A stretch of DNA of 64,000 nt from Phenylobacterium sp. (GTDB lineage Bacteria; Pseudomonadota; Alphaproteobacteria; Caulobacterales; Caulobacteraceae), in contig NZ_JAUXXE010000078.1 of the NCBI RefSeq assembly GCF_030681155.1, forward strand, positions 1 through 64,000. Reading direction: 5' to 3'. The notes beneath the pieces were generated by a model, which saw only the letters and a list, made by a program, of their open reading frames with translations, searched no databases and was not told the DNA's origin. Shown piece after piece: positions 17,479 through 25,067 of the stretch; within the stretch, counting starts at the first letter, position 1, and each line of letters opens with the position of its first letter. The translations under genes were made by a program, and so were the position numbers.

Positions 17479-18680
17479 GCCGAGGCCGCTCGCTTGACGC
17501 GGAAGGCGCCGAGCACCCGGCCGCAGCCATCGGTGATGGAGGCGATGAACAGGCTGATGGGGGTCTCGCCGGGGCGATTGCGGCTGCCGGCGAACATCCA
17601 GACGCCAAAGCCTGTGAACAGCAGCAACGGCGTGCCGATCGCGGCGAAGGCCGGCAGGCGCCCCGCCTCCGCCAGGCTTTGCCCGAGTTGCAGCGAGTGT
17701 TGGAAGGCCAGCAGCAGCAGGCCGGCGAATATGAGGCCGGGCGCGCGCCGACCGCGCTTGGCGGCCAAGCCGAGCGGGAAGGCGATCAGCGGTAGAAATG
17801 GCAGGAAGATAGCCCGCGCGAGACGGGCATAGAGTTCCGCCAGGACGGTCGCGCGCGGCAGGATGCTATTATGGGACTTCGCCCGTTCGGCCAGTTCACC
17901 GAGGGTGAGTTCGCGTTCGTCGCCGCCGCGTGCACGGAGCAGGGCGCTGGACCCGGCGAGCGGCGCCTTGGTCGTGAAGGTCTCGAACTGCAGAATGCTG
18001 AAGTCGCCAGTCGCCGATTGGAGGATGCGACGCCCGTTTCGCAGGATCAGCGTCACGGTGGCGCCATCGTCGGCGACATGGAGGTCGGCGGACTCCGCGG
18101 TGATCACCTCCTCGCGGCCTTCAGGGTTCATCCGGCGGATGAACAGCCGTTCCAGTCTCTGACCCTTCGGGTCGGCCTGGTCGGCGGTCATGATCAGCTT
18201 GTCGTCGGTCACGAATGCGCCAGCCTGGAGCTGACCGTTCCATCCGGCCGTCGCGGCGGCATGCATGACCGCGCGATAGGCGTAGCGGCTATAGGGCTGG
18301 GCGTAGCCGAACACGATGATGCTGACGATCGCCAGCAGAATGCCCAGGCCGATGAAAGGCGCCGCCAGCCGGGTCAGGGAAAAACCGCTGGCCAGCAGGG
18401 CGTCGATTTCCGATCCGTCGCTCAGCTTGGTGATGACGATGAACAGCGCCACGAAGAACGCCACCGGCAGGGCCAAGCCGAAATAGTGCGGCACCAACTG
18501 GCCGGTGAGCTGGACGACATATCCGAAGCGGTCGCTGCTTTGCGACAACAGATCCAGCAGCCGCAGGGCGCGTTCCAGCAGCAGGGCGACCAGCGTTACG
18601 GCCAGGCAGGCCAGCATCGGACCGGTTGTCAGGCGCAGCACGTAGCGGTCGATCAGCGACAGCCCGAAACGGGGCCGCAT
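17475..18680 (-). CDS. lptF: LptF-like permease (YjgP/YjgQ family)
   Basis: A 401-residue partner of the LptG-like protein. The N-terminus (SLIDRYVLRLTTGPMLACLAVTL) and the DGSEIDALLASGFSLTRL coupling-helix segment are family hallmarks; a periplasmic jellyroll domain and C-terminal TMs (~290-370) follow. ATG 18680 is favoured because it does not overlap the HIT gene stop at 18701; ATG 18716 is a possible earlier start. It heads a tight run lptF-lptG-bcerS-MobA-like. No ABC ATPase (LptB) is encoded here, so a genomic LptB would have to be shared. Confidence 0.88.
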   Translation of the reverse strand: MRPRFGLSLIDRYVLRLTTGPMLACLAVTLVALLLERALRLLDLLSQSSDRFGYVVQLTGQLVPHYFGLALPVAFFVALFIVITKLSDGSEIDALLASGFSLTRLAAPFIGLGILLAIVSIIVFGYAQPYSRYAYRAVMHAAATAGWNGQLQAGAFVTDDKLIMTADQADPKGQRLERLFIRRMNPEGREEVITAESADLHVADDGATVTLILRNGRRILQSATGDFSILQFETFTTKAPLAGSSALLRARGGDERELTLGELAERAKSHNSILPRATVLAELYARLARAIFLPFLPLIAFPLGLAAKRGRRAPGLIFAGLLLLAFQHSLQLGQSLAEAGRLPAFAAIGTPLLLFTGFGVWMFAGSRNRPGETPISLFIASITDGCGRVLGAFRVKRAASA

Positions 18681-18700
18681 GGGTCGTGTTCCGGCCGCGG

Positions 18701-19138
18701 TCACGCCGTGCGCCATTCGCGGCGCCAAGTCTGGGCCAAGGCCTCAAGCGTATCGTCGCTCAGGTCCACGGCGGTTCCGAGCGCCGGCGGACCTGGCCAA
18801 CCCGCGTCAGGGAAGCTGGCGCCCGCATGGTCGCGAGCCCCGGCGTAGCGCGGGATCACATGGAAGTGGACGTCGGGATCGACCATCATCAACATCAGAT
18901 AGTTGATCTTCTCGTACTTCACCTTGTCCTGCAGAAGCCGCTCGATCCCCTTGATGGCGACCTGCAGATCGGCGAAAGCCTCGGGACTGACATCGGAGAA
19001 CGCTTGGACCGGCTCCTTGCATACCAAGATCAGAGACCCAAATGTGGGCTGCTTGGGACGCACGAGCACCAGCCAATGGCTGGTTTCGGCCACCATCGTC
19101 CGGGGGAAGCCGAAGTTAACGGCGGTCTGGTTACTCAT
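18701..19138 (-). CDS. HIT-family nucleotide hydrolase/transferase-like protein
   Basis: A 145-residue histidine-triad protein. The signature reads DVHFHVIPRYAG: the two C-terminal histidines are present, while the first triad position is Asp. The usual HxHxH nucleophile His (second from the end) is retained. HIT proteins cleave or transfer nucleoside phosphates. It is just upstream of lptF-like and probably cotranscribed. A role in recycling nucleotides released by headgroup transfer is possible but speculative. Confidence 0.85.
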   Translation of the reverse strand: MSNQTAVNFGFPRTMVAETSHWLVLVRPKQPTFGSLILVCKEPVQAFSDVSPEAFADLQVAIKGIERLLQDKVKYEKINYLMLMMVDPDVHFHVIPRYAGARDHAGASFPDAGWPGPPALGTAVDLSDDTLEALAQTWRREWRTA

Positions 19139-19200
19139 GAGCAGCCTGCTTGTCTGGCGTCAGCCGCCGTGTGACGCACCATAGGGAGTCGTCGATTTTC

Positions 19201-19671
19201 ATGAAAGTCCGAACCGGTCCGACGGCCTCGGTCTTCGCATTTCTCGCCTTGGCGGCGACGCCGGCCCTGGCGGCCGAGGAGTGCGCCGGCAAGCCGAGCG
19301 AGCATCGTCTGACCGTTAGCGTCAGCAACATCCGCTCCGCGAAGGGCGAGGTGGCGATCACCATCTATCCGGACGACGCCAAGCGGTTCCTGGCGCCGAA
19401 GGGCAAGTTGGCGCGCCAACGGGTTCCGGCCAGGACGCCGACCACGAGCACGTGCTTTTTCCTGCCGGGCCCGGGCTTCTACGCCATCGCGGTCTATCAC
19501 GACATCAACGCCGATCATGACTTCAACCGGAGCCTCGTGGGCATGCCGACCGAAGGATATGGCTTCTCCAACGACGCGCCGACCACCGTCGGCCTGCCGG
19601 CGTACAACGCCGTCCGGTTCCGCGTGCCGGCCGGGGCTAGTCGGACGGCCCTGCGCATGCGCTATCCCTGA
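19201..19671 (+). CDS. Exported DUF2141 family protein
   Basis: A 156-residue periplasmic protein with a signal peptide (MKVRTGPTASVFAFLALAATPALA). The mature part has the DUF2141 pattern: LTVSVSNIRSAKGEVAITIY, then GFYAIAVYHDINADHDFNRSLVGMPTEGYGFSNDA. The family is small, secreted and of unknown function. ATG 19201 has only a distant GGAG (19184-19187). It overlaps the convergent phosphoesterase gene by ten bases and sits inside the sphingolipid island without an obvious role. Confidence 0.88.
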   Translation: MKVRTGPTASVFAFLALAATPALAAEECAGKPSEHRLTVSVSNIRSAKGEVAITIYPDDAKRFLAPKGKLARQRVPARTPTTSTCFFLPGPGFYAIAVYHDINADHDFNRSLVGMPTEGYGFSNDAPTTVGLPAYNAVRFRVPAGASRTALRMRYP

Positions 19672-20555
19672 GCCGTATCGAGCAGATAGTTTCCGAGCGG
19701 TTCGAACGCGCCGGTCTCTGGCGACAGCCCGCGTGCGACGACGCGGATCTTGTGCTGGTCCGGGGCGATCTCGATAGCGTGCCACCGGGCCGGCGGGTGC
19801 TTTCCGTGACCTACCGCAGAGGCTGAAGGGACGCCCAACACCGGAATGGCGCCGCCCAGACCGGGCAGAGTGCTCACCGCGGCCTCATGGGCGTGGCCGT
19901 GCAGGATCAGTTCAGCGCCCTTCGCCTGCAGCAGGGCGCGCAGGGCAGGGGCGTCCTCCAGCGATTTGCGTTTGGAGACGATCCCGCCTGTCGGCGGGTG
20001 GTGGATCAGGAGGACGCGGAAAAGGTCTTCCTGACGCAACTGGTCCAGGACTGTCGCCAGCCGCGCCAATTGGGCATCGCCCAAACGTCCGGTCGCCAGC
20101 CAGGGAGCGGTAGGGGTCGCCGAGCAGAGATTGACCAGGGCGACCGGACCACGCCGCCGAACCCCGGGAAACGCCGTGTCGCCGGGATCTTCCAACCAGT
20201 CCCGCCAGGGCGCGAAACTGTCGGGCGCGTTCTTCGCCACGAGGGCGTCGTGGTTGCCCGGGCTGAGGGTGAGGTCGGCGGCCGGTCCCAGCGTCCGGAG
20301 CCAGGCTTGCGCGGCAGCGAACTCGCCCTCAGTCGAGAAGTTCGTCAGATCGCCGGTCAGGGCGAGATGATCAGGACCATAGGCGGCGATATCGGAGGTG
20401 AGCGCATCCAGGACTCGCGGCTGATGCTCGCGGCCCTTGCGGCGCCAAGCGATCGCGCTGAGCAGCCGCTTGGATACCAAGTCGGCAGGCGCCAGCGCGC
20501 CAGCGGGCGGCTGTAGATGCGGATCGGACAGATGGGCGAGGCGAAACGGTTGCAA
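19662..20555 (-). CDS. Calcineurin-like metallophosphoesterase
   Basis: A 297-residue two-metal phosphoesterase with all motifs in order: DPH (~11), GDLTN (~68), GNHD (~100), IHHPPT (~177) and HGHAHE (~213). No signal peptide, so cytosolic. The start is TTG 20555, the only one keeping MQPFRLAHLSDPHL. It is divergent from the cpgA-like gene with a 65-bp gap. A phosphatase or phosphodiesterase step in headgroup metabolism is plausible by position only; cyclic nucleotides are another possible substrate. Confidence 0.88.
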   Translation of the reverse strand: MQPFRLAHLSDPHLQPPAGALAPADLVSKRLLSAIAWRRKGREHQPRVLDALTSDIAAYGPDHLALTGDLTNFSTEGEFAAAQAWLRTLGPAADLTLSPGNHDALVAKNAPDSFAPWRDWLEDPGDTAFPGVRRRGPVALVNLCSATPTAPWLATGRLGDAQLARLATVLDQLRQEDLFRVLLIHHPPTGGIVSKRKSLEDAPALRALLQAKGAELILHGHAHEAAVSTLPGLGGAIPVLGVPSASAVGHGKHPPARWHAIEIAPDQHKIRVVARGLSPETGAFEPLGNYLLDTAQG

Positions 20556-20604
20556 CGGAAGATGGTTTCTGGTCAGGCGGCGGCGAAGCTGATTATCAGT
20601 TCTC

Positions 20605-20610
20605 TATAAT
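20605..20610 (+). promoter_or_regulatory. Perfect TATAAT -10 element before the cpgA-like gene
   Basis: TATAAT at 20605-20610 lies 10 bases before the proposed TTG start (20621). No convincing -35 hexamer is seen 16-18 bases upstream. Transcription would begin within a few bases of the start codon, giving a nearly leaderless mRNA. Confidence 0.4.
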
Positions 20611-20620
20611 CACAGGTCGG

Positions 20621-21772
20621 TTGGCGGCATTGACGAAATCATCAGAAGCTACCGGCAAGGCCGGCCCCGCCGCCATCGTGGTCGGGCTCGCCGAAGGCCG
20701 CATCTGGGGGATGAGTTCGGCTGAGCGCCTACAGCGCATCTTTCGCCGGCTGGGTCTCCAGGAAAATGGCGCGACCGCATCCGCCACCCAAGCCGTGCTC
20801 GCCGTCGATGCACGCTGGGTGTTCGACGAGGCCCTGATCCGCGCCTTGGCGCAACAGCCCAACGTAATCCTGGTCGATGACGACGGCGTCCCCGCCGCGA
20901 TCCACGGGCAGGGCGAGGCCATGGCTGTCGCCCTTGAGCGCCTGGCTGCAGGAGAGGATATCGCAGCGGTCGCCCCCGACTATCCCCGACTGACCGCGCT
21001 CGAGGTCGGATCGACCTACAACAGCGAGCTTCGCAAGAAGGAGCCGCCGATCCTTCGTCGTCTGACGACCGCCAATGTCCGAGAGGTCGAAAAGCGGTTG
21101 TTCCAGGGTTCCTACAAGGGCGTGACCGACCTCGTCACCAAGTACGTCTGGCCGGCGCCGGCCCGGGTGGTGACGCGCTGGTGCGCCCTGGCGGGCGTGA
21201 CGCCGAACCAGGTGACCTTCGCCAGCTTCCTGCTGGTGCTTGCCGCGTTCGCGCTGTTCTGGACCGGGCACTTCGGCTGGGGCCTGGTCGCGGCCTGGGG
21301 CATGACCTTCCTGGACACAGTCGATGGGAAGCTGGCGCGCGTCACCCTGACCTCCTCGAAGATGGGCAACGTCTTCGACCATGGCATCGACCTGATCCAT
21401 CCGCCGTTCTGGTGGTGGGCCTGGTTGGTCGGCGTCCAGGCGGGACCCCATCCGCTCGGCCATGCCGAACTGATCCTGGCTGTCATCGTCGGCGGCTACG
21501 TCGTTCAGCGCATGCTGGAGGGCGTGTTCCTGGGCCTGTTCAAGGTCGAGATGCACGCTTGGCGTCCGTTCGATAGTTTCTTCCGGCTGATCACCGCGCG
21601 CCGTAACCCGAACCTGATCATGCTGACCGGAGCGAGCCTGGTCGGACGGCCGGATATCGGCCTGCTGCTGGTCGCGATCTGGACGGCGCTGTCGCTGCTG
21701 GTTCACCTGGTCCAGGTGCTGCAGGGGCTCATCACGCCGCGTGGCCAGGTGACGTCGTGGCTGTCGCGCTGA
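20621..21772 (+). CDS. cpgA: CDP-alcohol phosphotransferase with N-terminal degenerate nucleotidyltransferase domain (CpgA-like)
   Basis: A 383-residue inner-membrane enzyme. Residues ~1-130 look like a nucleotidyltransferase fold without the GxGxR loop (AAIVVGLAEGRIW). A linker (LRKKEPPILRRLTTANVREV) leads to a CDP-alcohol phosphatidyltransferase domain with the full motif (DTVDGKLAR, then eight residues, GNVFDHGID; ~231-256) and several TMs. It would transfer a phosphoalcohol from a CDP-alcohol to a lipid. By synteny it matches the first of three ceramide phosphoglycerate genes of Caulobacter. The start is TTG 20621 (or TTG 20630); no in-frame ATG precedes the conserved region. Confidence 0.82.
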   Translation: MAALTKSSEATGKAGPAAIVVGLAEGRIWGMSSAERLQRIFRRLGLQENGATASATQAVLAVDARWVFDEALIRALAQQPNVILVDDDGVPAAIHGQGEAMAVALERLAAGEDIAAVAPDYPRLTALEVGSTYNSELRKKEPPILRRLTTANVREVEKRLFQGSYKGVTDLVTKYVWPAPARVVTRWCALAGVTPNQVTFASFLLVLAAFALFWTGHFGWGLVAAWGMTFLDTVDGKLARVTLTSSKMGNVFDHGIDLIHPPFWWWAWLVGVQAGPHPLGHAELILAVIVGGYVVQRMLEGVFLGLFKVEMHAWRPFDSFFRLITARRNPNLIMLTGASLVGRPDIGLLLVAIWTALSLLVHLVQVLQGLITPRGQVTSWLSR

Positions 21773-22686
21773 CCAAGGTCGGCGTGGTCCATAATCCACG
21801 GAGCCACGCCAATCGTCAGCAAGCCGCCGGAACCCGGCCAGAGGGCGTGCTCTGGGTCGAGCCGGCGACGCCGCAGGCCTTGGCCGAAGATATGCGCAGG
21901 TTCGCCGCCGACGGCGTTGGCCTGGTGGTTATCGACGGTGGAGACGGTACGGTCCGCGAGGTCCTGACCGTCCTGCCCGACGCCTATGGCGACCAGCCCC
22001 CGGTGCTGGCGATCCTGGCCTCGGGAAAGACCAACATCCTGGCCTTGGATCTTGGCGCGCGGCGCGGCTGGGATCTCGACGCGATCCTGAGCCGAGCGGC
22101 CCAGGCTCAGCCCTTCTACAAGACCCGCACGCCGCTGGAAGTCAGCTGGACGGACGCCGCGCGCCACCCCGTGCGTGGCTTCGTCTTTGGCCTGGGCGCC
22201 TTTGTTCGCGCGACCCAGATGTCCCAGTCGGTGCACAAGATGGGCGCCTATCACAGCCTGTCGGTGGCGCTGACCCTGGCGGGCGCGGCGTTCGGGACCT
22301 TGTTCGGGGGACGGCGCGACCAGTGGCGGCAGGGCGTGCGCCTGACCGGCCAGGTGGACGACCAGCCCTTGCCGATCGGCGAGCGGTTCGTGCTGATGGC
22401 GACCACGCTCAAGCGCCTGCCGTTCGGCCTCAAGCCGTTCGGCCCGCCTACGGACACCATGAAGGTGCTGGACGTCGATAGCCCTCCGCGGCTGCTGCTC
22501 GCCGCGCTTCCGACCTTGCTGGCCGGACGTGCTGCGCCCTGGCTCGGCCGCAACGGTTATCGCCGGCAGGAGGCCGAGCGGCTGACCGTCTCGGTCCCCG
22601 AGGCCGTGATCGTCGATGGCGAGGTGTTTCCTGGCGGCGAGCTTCTCGTTCGTCGGGGCGCGCCGATGCGGTTCCTCGCGCCATGA
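21757..22686 (+). CDS. cpgB: Lipid kinase of diacylglycerol kinase fold, probable ceramide kinase (CpgB-like)
   Basis: A 309-residue protein with the DAGK catalytic signature GGDGTVRE (~61-68), preceded by the VVHNPRS strand that forms the nucleotide site and followed by LASGKTNILA. Lipid kinases of this fold phosphorylate diacylglycerol, sphingosine or ceramide. In Caulobacter the gene at this position is an experimentally supported ceramide kinase. GTG 21757 overlaps the cpgA-like gene by 16 bases, and its stop overlaps the next ATG (ATGA), so all three are one operon. Confidence 0.85.
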   Translation: MAVALTKVGVVHNPRSHANRQQAAGTRPEGVLWVEPATPQALAEDMRRFAADGVGLVVIDGGDGTVREVLTVLPDAYGDQPPVLAILASGKTNILALDLGARRGWDLDAILSRAAQAQPFYKTRTPLEVSWTDAARHPVRGFVFGLGAFVRATQMSQSVHKMGAYHSLSVALTLAGAAFGTLFGGRRDQWRQGVRLTGQVDDQPLPIGERFVLMATTLKRLPFGLKPFGPPTDTMKVLDVDSPPRLLLAALPTLLAGRAAPWLGRNGYRRQEAERLTVSVPEAVIVDGEVFPGGELLVRRGAPMRFLAP

Positions 22687-23597
22687 CGAGCCTCGACGCC
22701 CTGGTCACCGCCGAACTGGACGCGGTTCCACCCGCCCACGCCGCGGCGATGGGCGCTGATCTGACGCGGCGGTTCGCGAATTCGGGCGCGGTCTTGTTCT
22801 ACGGCTCAGTGCTGCGTACCGGCGATGTCGAGGGCGTGATGGACTTCTACGTCCTGAGGACGGCGCCGCGTCCGGGGCTGCGCGGGCTGGCCGGCCGGGT
22901 GCTCTGGCCCGACGTCAGCTATCACGAGTTCGAGGCCGATGGCCGGGTCTACCGCGCCAAGGTCGCCTCGATGACGGTGGCGCAGTTCAGCCGAGCGGTG
23001 ACGGGCAAGGGCCTGGACACCACCATCTGGACTCGCTTCGTCCAGCCATCCGCCCTGGTGTGGTCGCTCAATGCGGAGATAGCAGGCCAAGTGCGTCTGG
23101 CCGTGGCGCAGGCCGCAATCACCGCTGCCCGTTTCGCCGCCGTTGTGGGGCCTGCCCAAGGCGCGCCCCAGGCCTATTGGACCGCGCTGTTTCGCCAGAC
23201 CTACGCCGCGGAGTTCAGGGTGGAGGCGGCGGGGCGCGAGGCGCAGATCATCGCCAATGCGCCAGAACGCTATGACGCCATCCTGCCGGCCGCCTGGGAG
23301 GCGGGAGATGTCCCCTATGAAAGCGGTGACGGCCAATTTCGCCCAATGCTCGGCGAGGTCGAGCGTACGCGCGTGCTGCGCGCCTGGCGGTTGCGGCGCA
23401 CGCTAGGCAAGCCGCTGAACTTGGCGCGGCTGGTCAAGGCGGCCTTCACTTTCGAAGGCGCCGGGCGTTATGCGGCGTGGAAGATCGAGCGGCACACGGG
23501 CGTGGCGATAACCGTTACGCCCTGGCGGGAACGCCACTTGATCCTGGCGTCCCCCGGGGTGTTCTGGCAGCTCTGGAAGGCTAGGCGTAGGGCCTAG
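22683..23597 (+). CDS. cpgC: Third gene of the ceramide-phosphate headgroup operon (CpgC-like), NTase-like N-terminus
   Basis: A 304-residue soluble-looking protein of unproven activity. Residues ~36-56 (VLFYGSVLRTGDVEGVMDFY) resemble the GS-x9-DxD signature of pol-beta-type nucleotidyltransferases; the rest is alpha-helical with a basic stretch RTRVLRAWRLRRTL. The start overlaps the kinase stop (ATGA). Position equals the third gene of the ceramide phosphoglycerate operon in Caulobacter. It ends four bases inside the convergent spt gene. The nucleotidyltransferase likeness is my inference. Confidence 0.78.
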   Translation: MTSLDALVTAELDAVPPAHAAAMGADLTRRFANSGAVLFYGSVLRTGDVEGVMDFYVLRTAPRPGLRGLAGRVLWPDVSYHEFEADGRVYRAKVASMTVAQFSRAVTGKGLDTTIWTRFVQPSALVWSLNAEIAGQVRLAVAQAAITAARFAAVVGPAQGAPQAYWTALFRQTYAAEFRVEAAGREAQIIANAPERYDAILPAAWEAGDVPYESGDGQFRPMLGEVERTRVLRAWRLRRTLGKPLNLARLVKAAFTFEGAGRYAAWKIERHTGVAITVTPWRERHLILASPGVFWQLWKARRRA

Positions 23598-24811
23598 GCC
23601 AAGGCGCGCTTGGGTTCGTCCTTCAGCAGGCCGAATTCGCGTGAGACCTTTTCCATAACTTCGAGCACGCGTTCGATCTGCTCGGGCGTGTGCGCGGCGC
23701 TGACGCTGCTGCGAAGCAGTGGGCGGTTGTCAGGCGTGGCCGGCGGCAGGGCGAGGTTCAGATAGACCCCGTTCTGCAGCAAGGTGTTCCACATGCCGAT
23801 GGCCACGGCCTGGTCGGGCATGGTGACCGCCACGATCGGGCTGCAGTTCGGGCCGGTGGCCAGGCCCAGATTGGTCAGGCCGTCATAGAGGTGCTTGGCG
23901 TTTGCGTGCAGCTTGTGACGCAGGGCAGGGGTTTCCTGGACCTTGCGAAGCGCGGTGACGGTCGAGGCGACCACCGCCGGCGGCAGCGAGGCGGTGAACA
24001 TGTAGGGACGGCAGACGACGCGCATGACGTCGAAGCCTTCCATGTCGGAAACGACGAAGCCGCCGACCGAGCCCAGGCTCTTGGAGAAGGTGCCGACAAT
24101 GACGTCGACATCGGCTTCAACGCCGGCCTCCTCGGCCAGGCCGCGCCCGTTGGCGCCGAGCACGCCCATCGAGTGAGCCTCGTCGACCAGCAGATAGGCG
24201 CCCATTTCGCGCTTCACCGCGACGATCTCTTTCAACGGCGCGACGTCGCCGACCATCGAATAGATGCCTTCGACCACGATCAGCTTCTCGCCGGGCGCGT
24301 CCTTCAGACGGCGCAGGCGCTTGTAGAGGTCTTCCGGATCGTTGTGGCGGAAACGGGTGACCTCAGCGTGGCCCATGCGCGCGCCGTCATAGATGCTGGC
24401 GTGGCTGTCGGCGTCGAGCAGCAGGTGGTCGTCGCGGCCGACCAGGCTGGAGAGGACTCCCAGATTGGCCTGATAGCCGGTGGTGAACACCATGGCGTGG
24501 CGGCGATTATAATAGGCCTTCAACGCCGTCTCGAGCGTGACGTGGCCGTCATAGCTGCCGTTGGCGATCCGCGAGCCGGTCGTCCCGGTGCCGCCTTCGC
24601 GCACGGCGCGGACGGAATCTTCGATGCAATCGGGATCGAAGGTCAGCCCCAGGTAGTTATTGGTGCCGAGCAGGATCGTCCTTTGCCCGTTGATGACCCC
24701 TTCGGTCGGCGAAATCACCGAGTCGAAGCGGACGCTGAACGGGTCAGCCGAAGCCTGCCGGATCGCCTGGTAGGCGTCGCGGGACGCTGCGTGTCTATCG
24801 AGCAGAGCCAT
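23594..24811 (-). CDS. spt: Serine palmitoyltransferase
   Basis: A 405-residue PLP enzyme of the alpha-oxoamine synthase family that condenses serine with an acyl thioester to 3-ketosphinganine, the first step of sphingolipid synthesis. The substrate region (NNYLGLTFDP), cofactor-stacking His (~136, DADSHASIYDG), DEAHSMG (~210) and the Schiff-base Lys (~244, GTFSKSLGSVGG) are all present. ATG 24811 starts two bases after the acyl carrier protein stop. Being behind an ACP and acyl-AMP ligase suggests it uses acyl-ACP rather than acyl-CoA. KBL or ALAS is less likely given context. Confidence 0.93.
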   Translation of the reverse strand: MALLDRHAASRDAYQAIRQASADPFSVRFDSVISPTEGVINGQRTILLGTNNYLGLTFDPDCIEDSVRAVREGGTGTTGSRIANGSYDGHVTLETALKAYYNRRHAMVFTTGYQANLGVLSSLVGRDDHLLLDADSHASIYDGARMGHAEVTRFRHNDPEDLYKRLRRLKDAPGEKLIVVEGIYSMVGDVAPLKEIVAVKREMGAYLLVDEAHSMGVLGANGRGLAEEAGVEADVDVIVGTFSKSLGSVGGFVVSDMEGFDVMRVVCRPYMFTASLPPAVVASTVTALRKVQETPALRHKLHANAKHLYDGLTNLGLATGPNCSPIVAVTMPDQAVAIGMWNTLLQNGVYLNLALPPATPDNRPLLRSSVSAAHTPEQIERVLEVMEKVSREFGLLKDEPKRALA

Positions 24812-24813
24812 GC

Positions 24814-25065
24814 TCAAGCCTTGTTTCGAATGTTGTCGATCAGGGACGACAGGTCGCCCACCGTTTGAACTTCGCTGAGCCGGTCGATCGGGATCGAGAT
24901 GTCGAACCGATCTTCCAGTTCCATGACGATGTTCATCAGGGCGAGTGAATCGACCGCGAGATCGCGGGAAATGTCCGAGGCGGCGGTCACGTGAACGCTG
25001 CGGCCAAGAACCACCTCAGCGGCGCGCGCGACTTCGAGCACGGTTGGGTTGGTGATCAAGTCCAT
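24814..25065 (-). CDS. acpR: Dedicated acyl carrier protein for sphingolipid synthesis
   Basis: An 83-residue acyl carrier protein. The phosphopantetheine attachment Ser is Ser40 in DLAVDSLALMNIVMELED, followed by an acidic helix. It is less acidic overall than the fatty-acid AcpP. It is placed between ceramide reductase and spt, with a two-base gap to each; the neighbouring FAAL-type ligase would load it with a fatty acid for serine palmitoyltransferase. Confidence 0.93.
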   Translation of the reverse strand: MDLITNPTVLEVARAAEVVLGRSVHVTAASDISRDLAVDSLALMNIVMELEDRFDISIPIDRLSEVQTVGDLSSLIDNIRNKA

Positions 25066-25067
25066 GA

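Noticed and set aside
20621..21772. Frameshift or truncation of the cpgA-like N-terminal domain
   Set aside because: The reading frame is continuous and the linker to the CDP-alcohol domain is intact; loss of the nucleotide loop looks evolutionary rather than a sequencing error.
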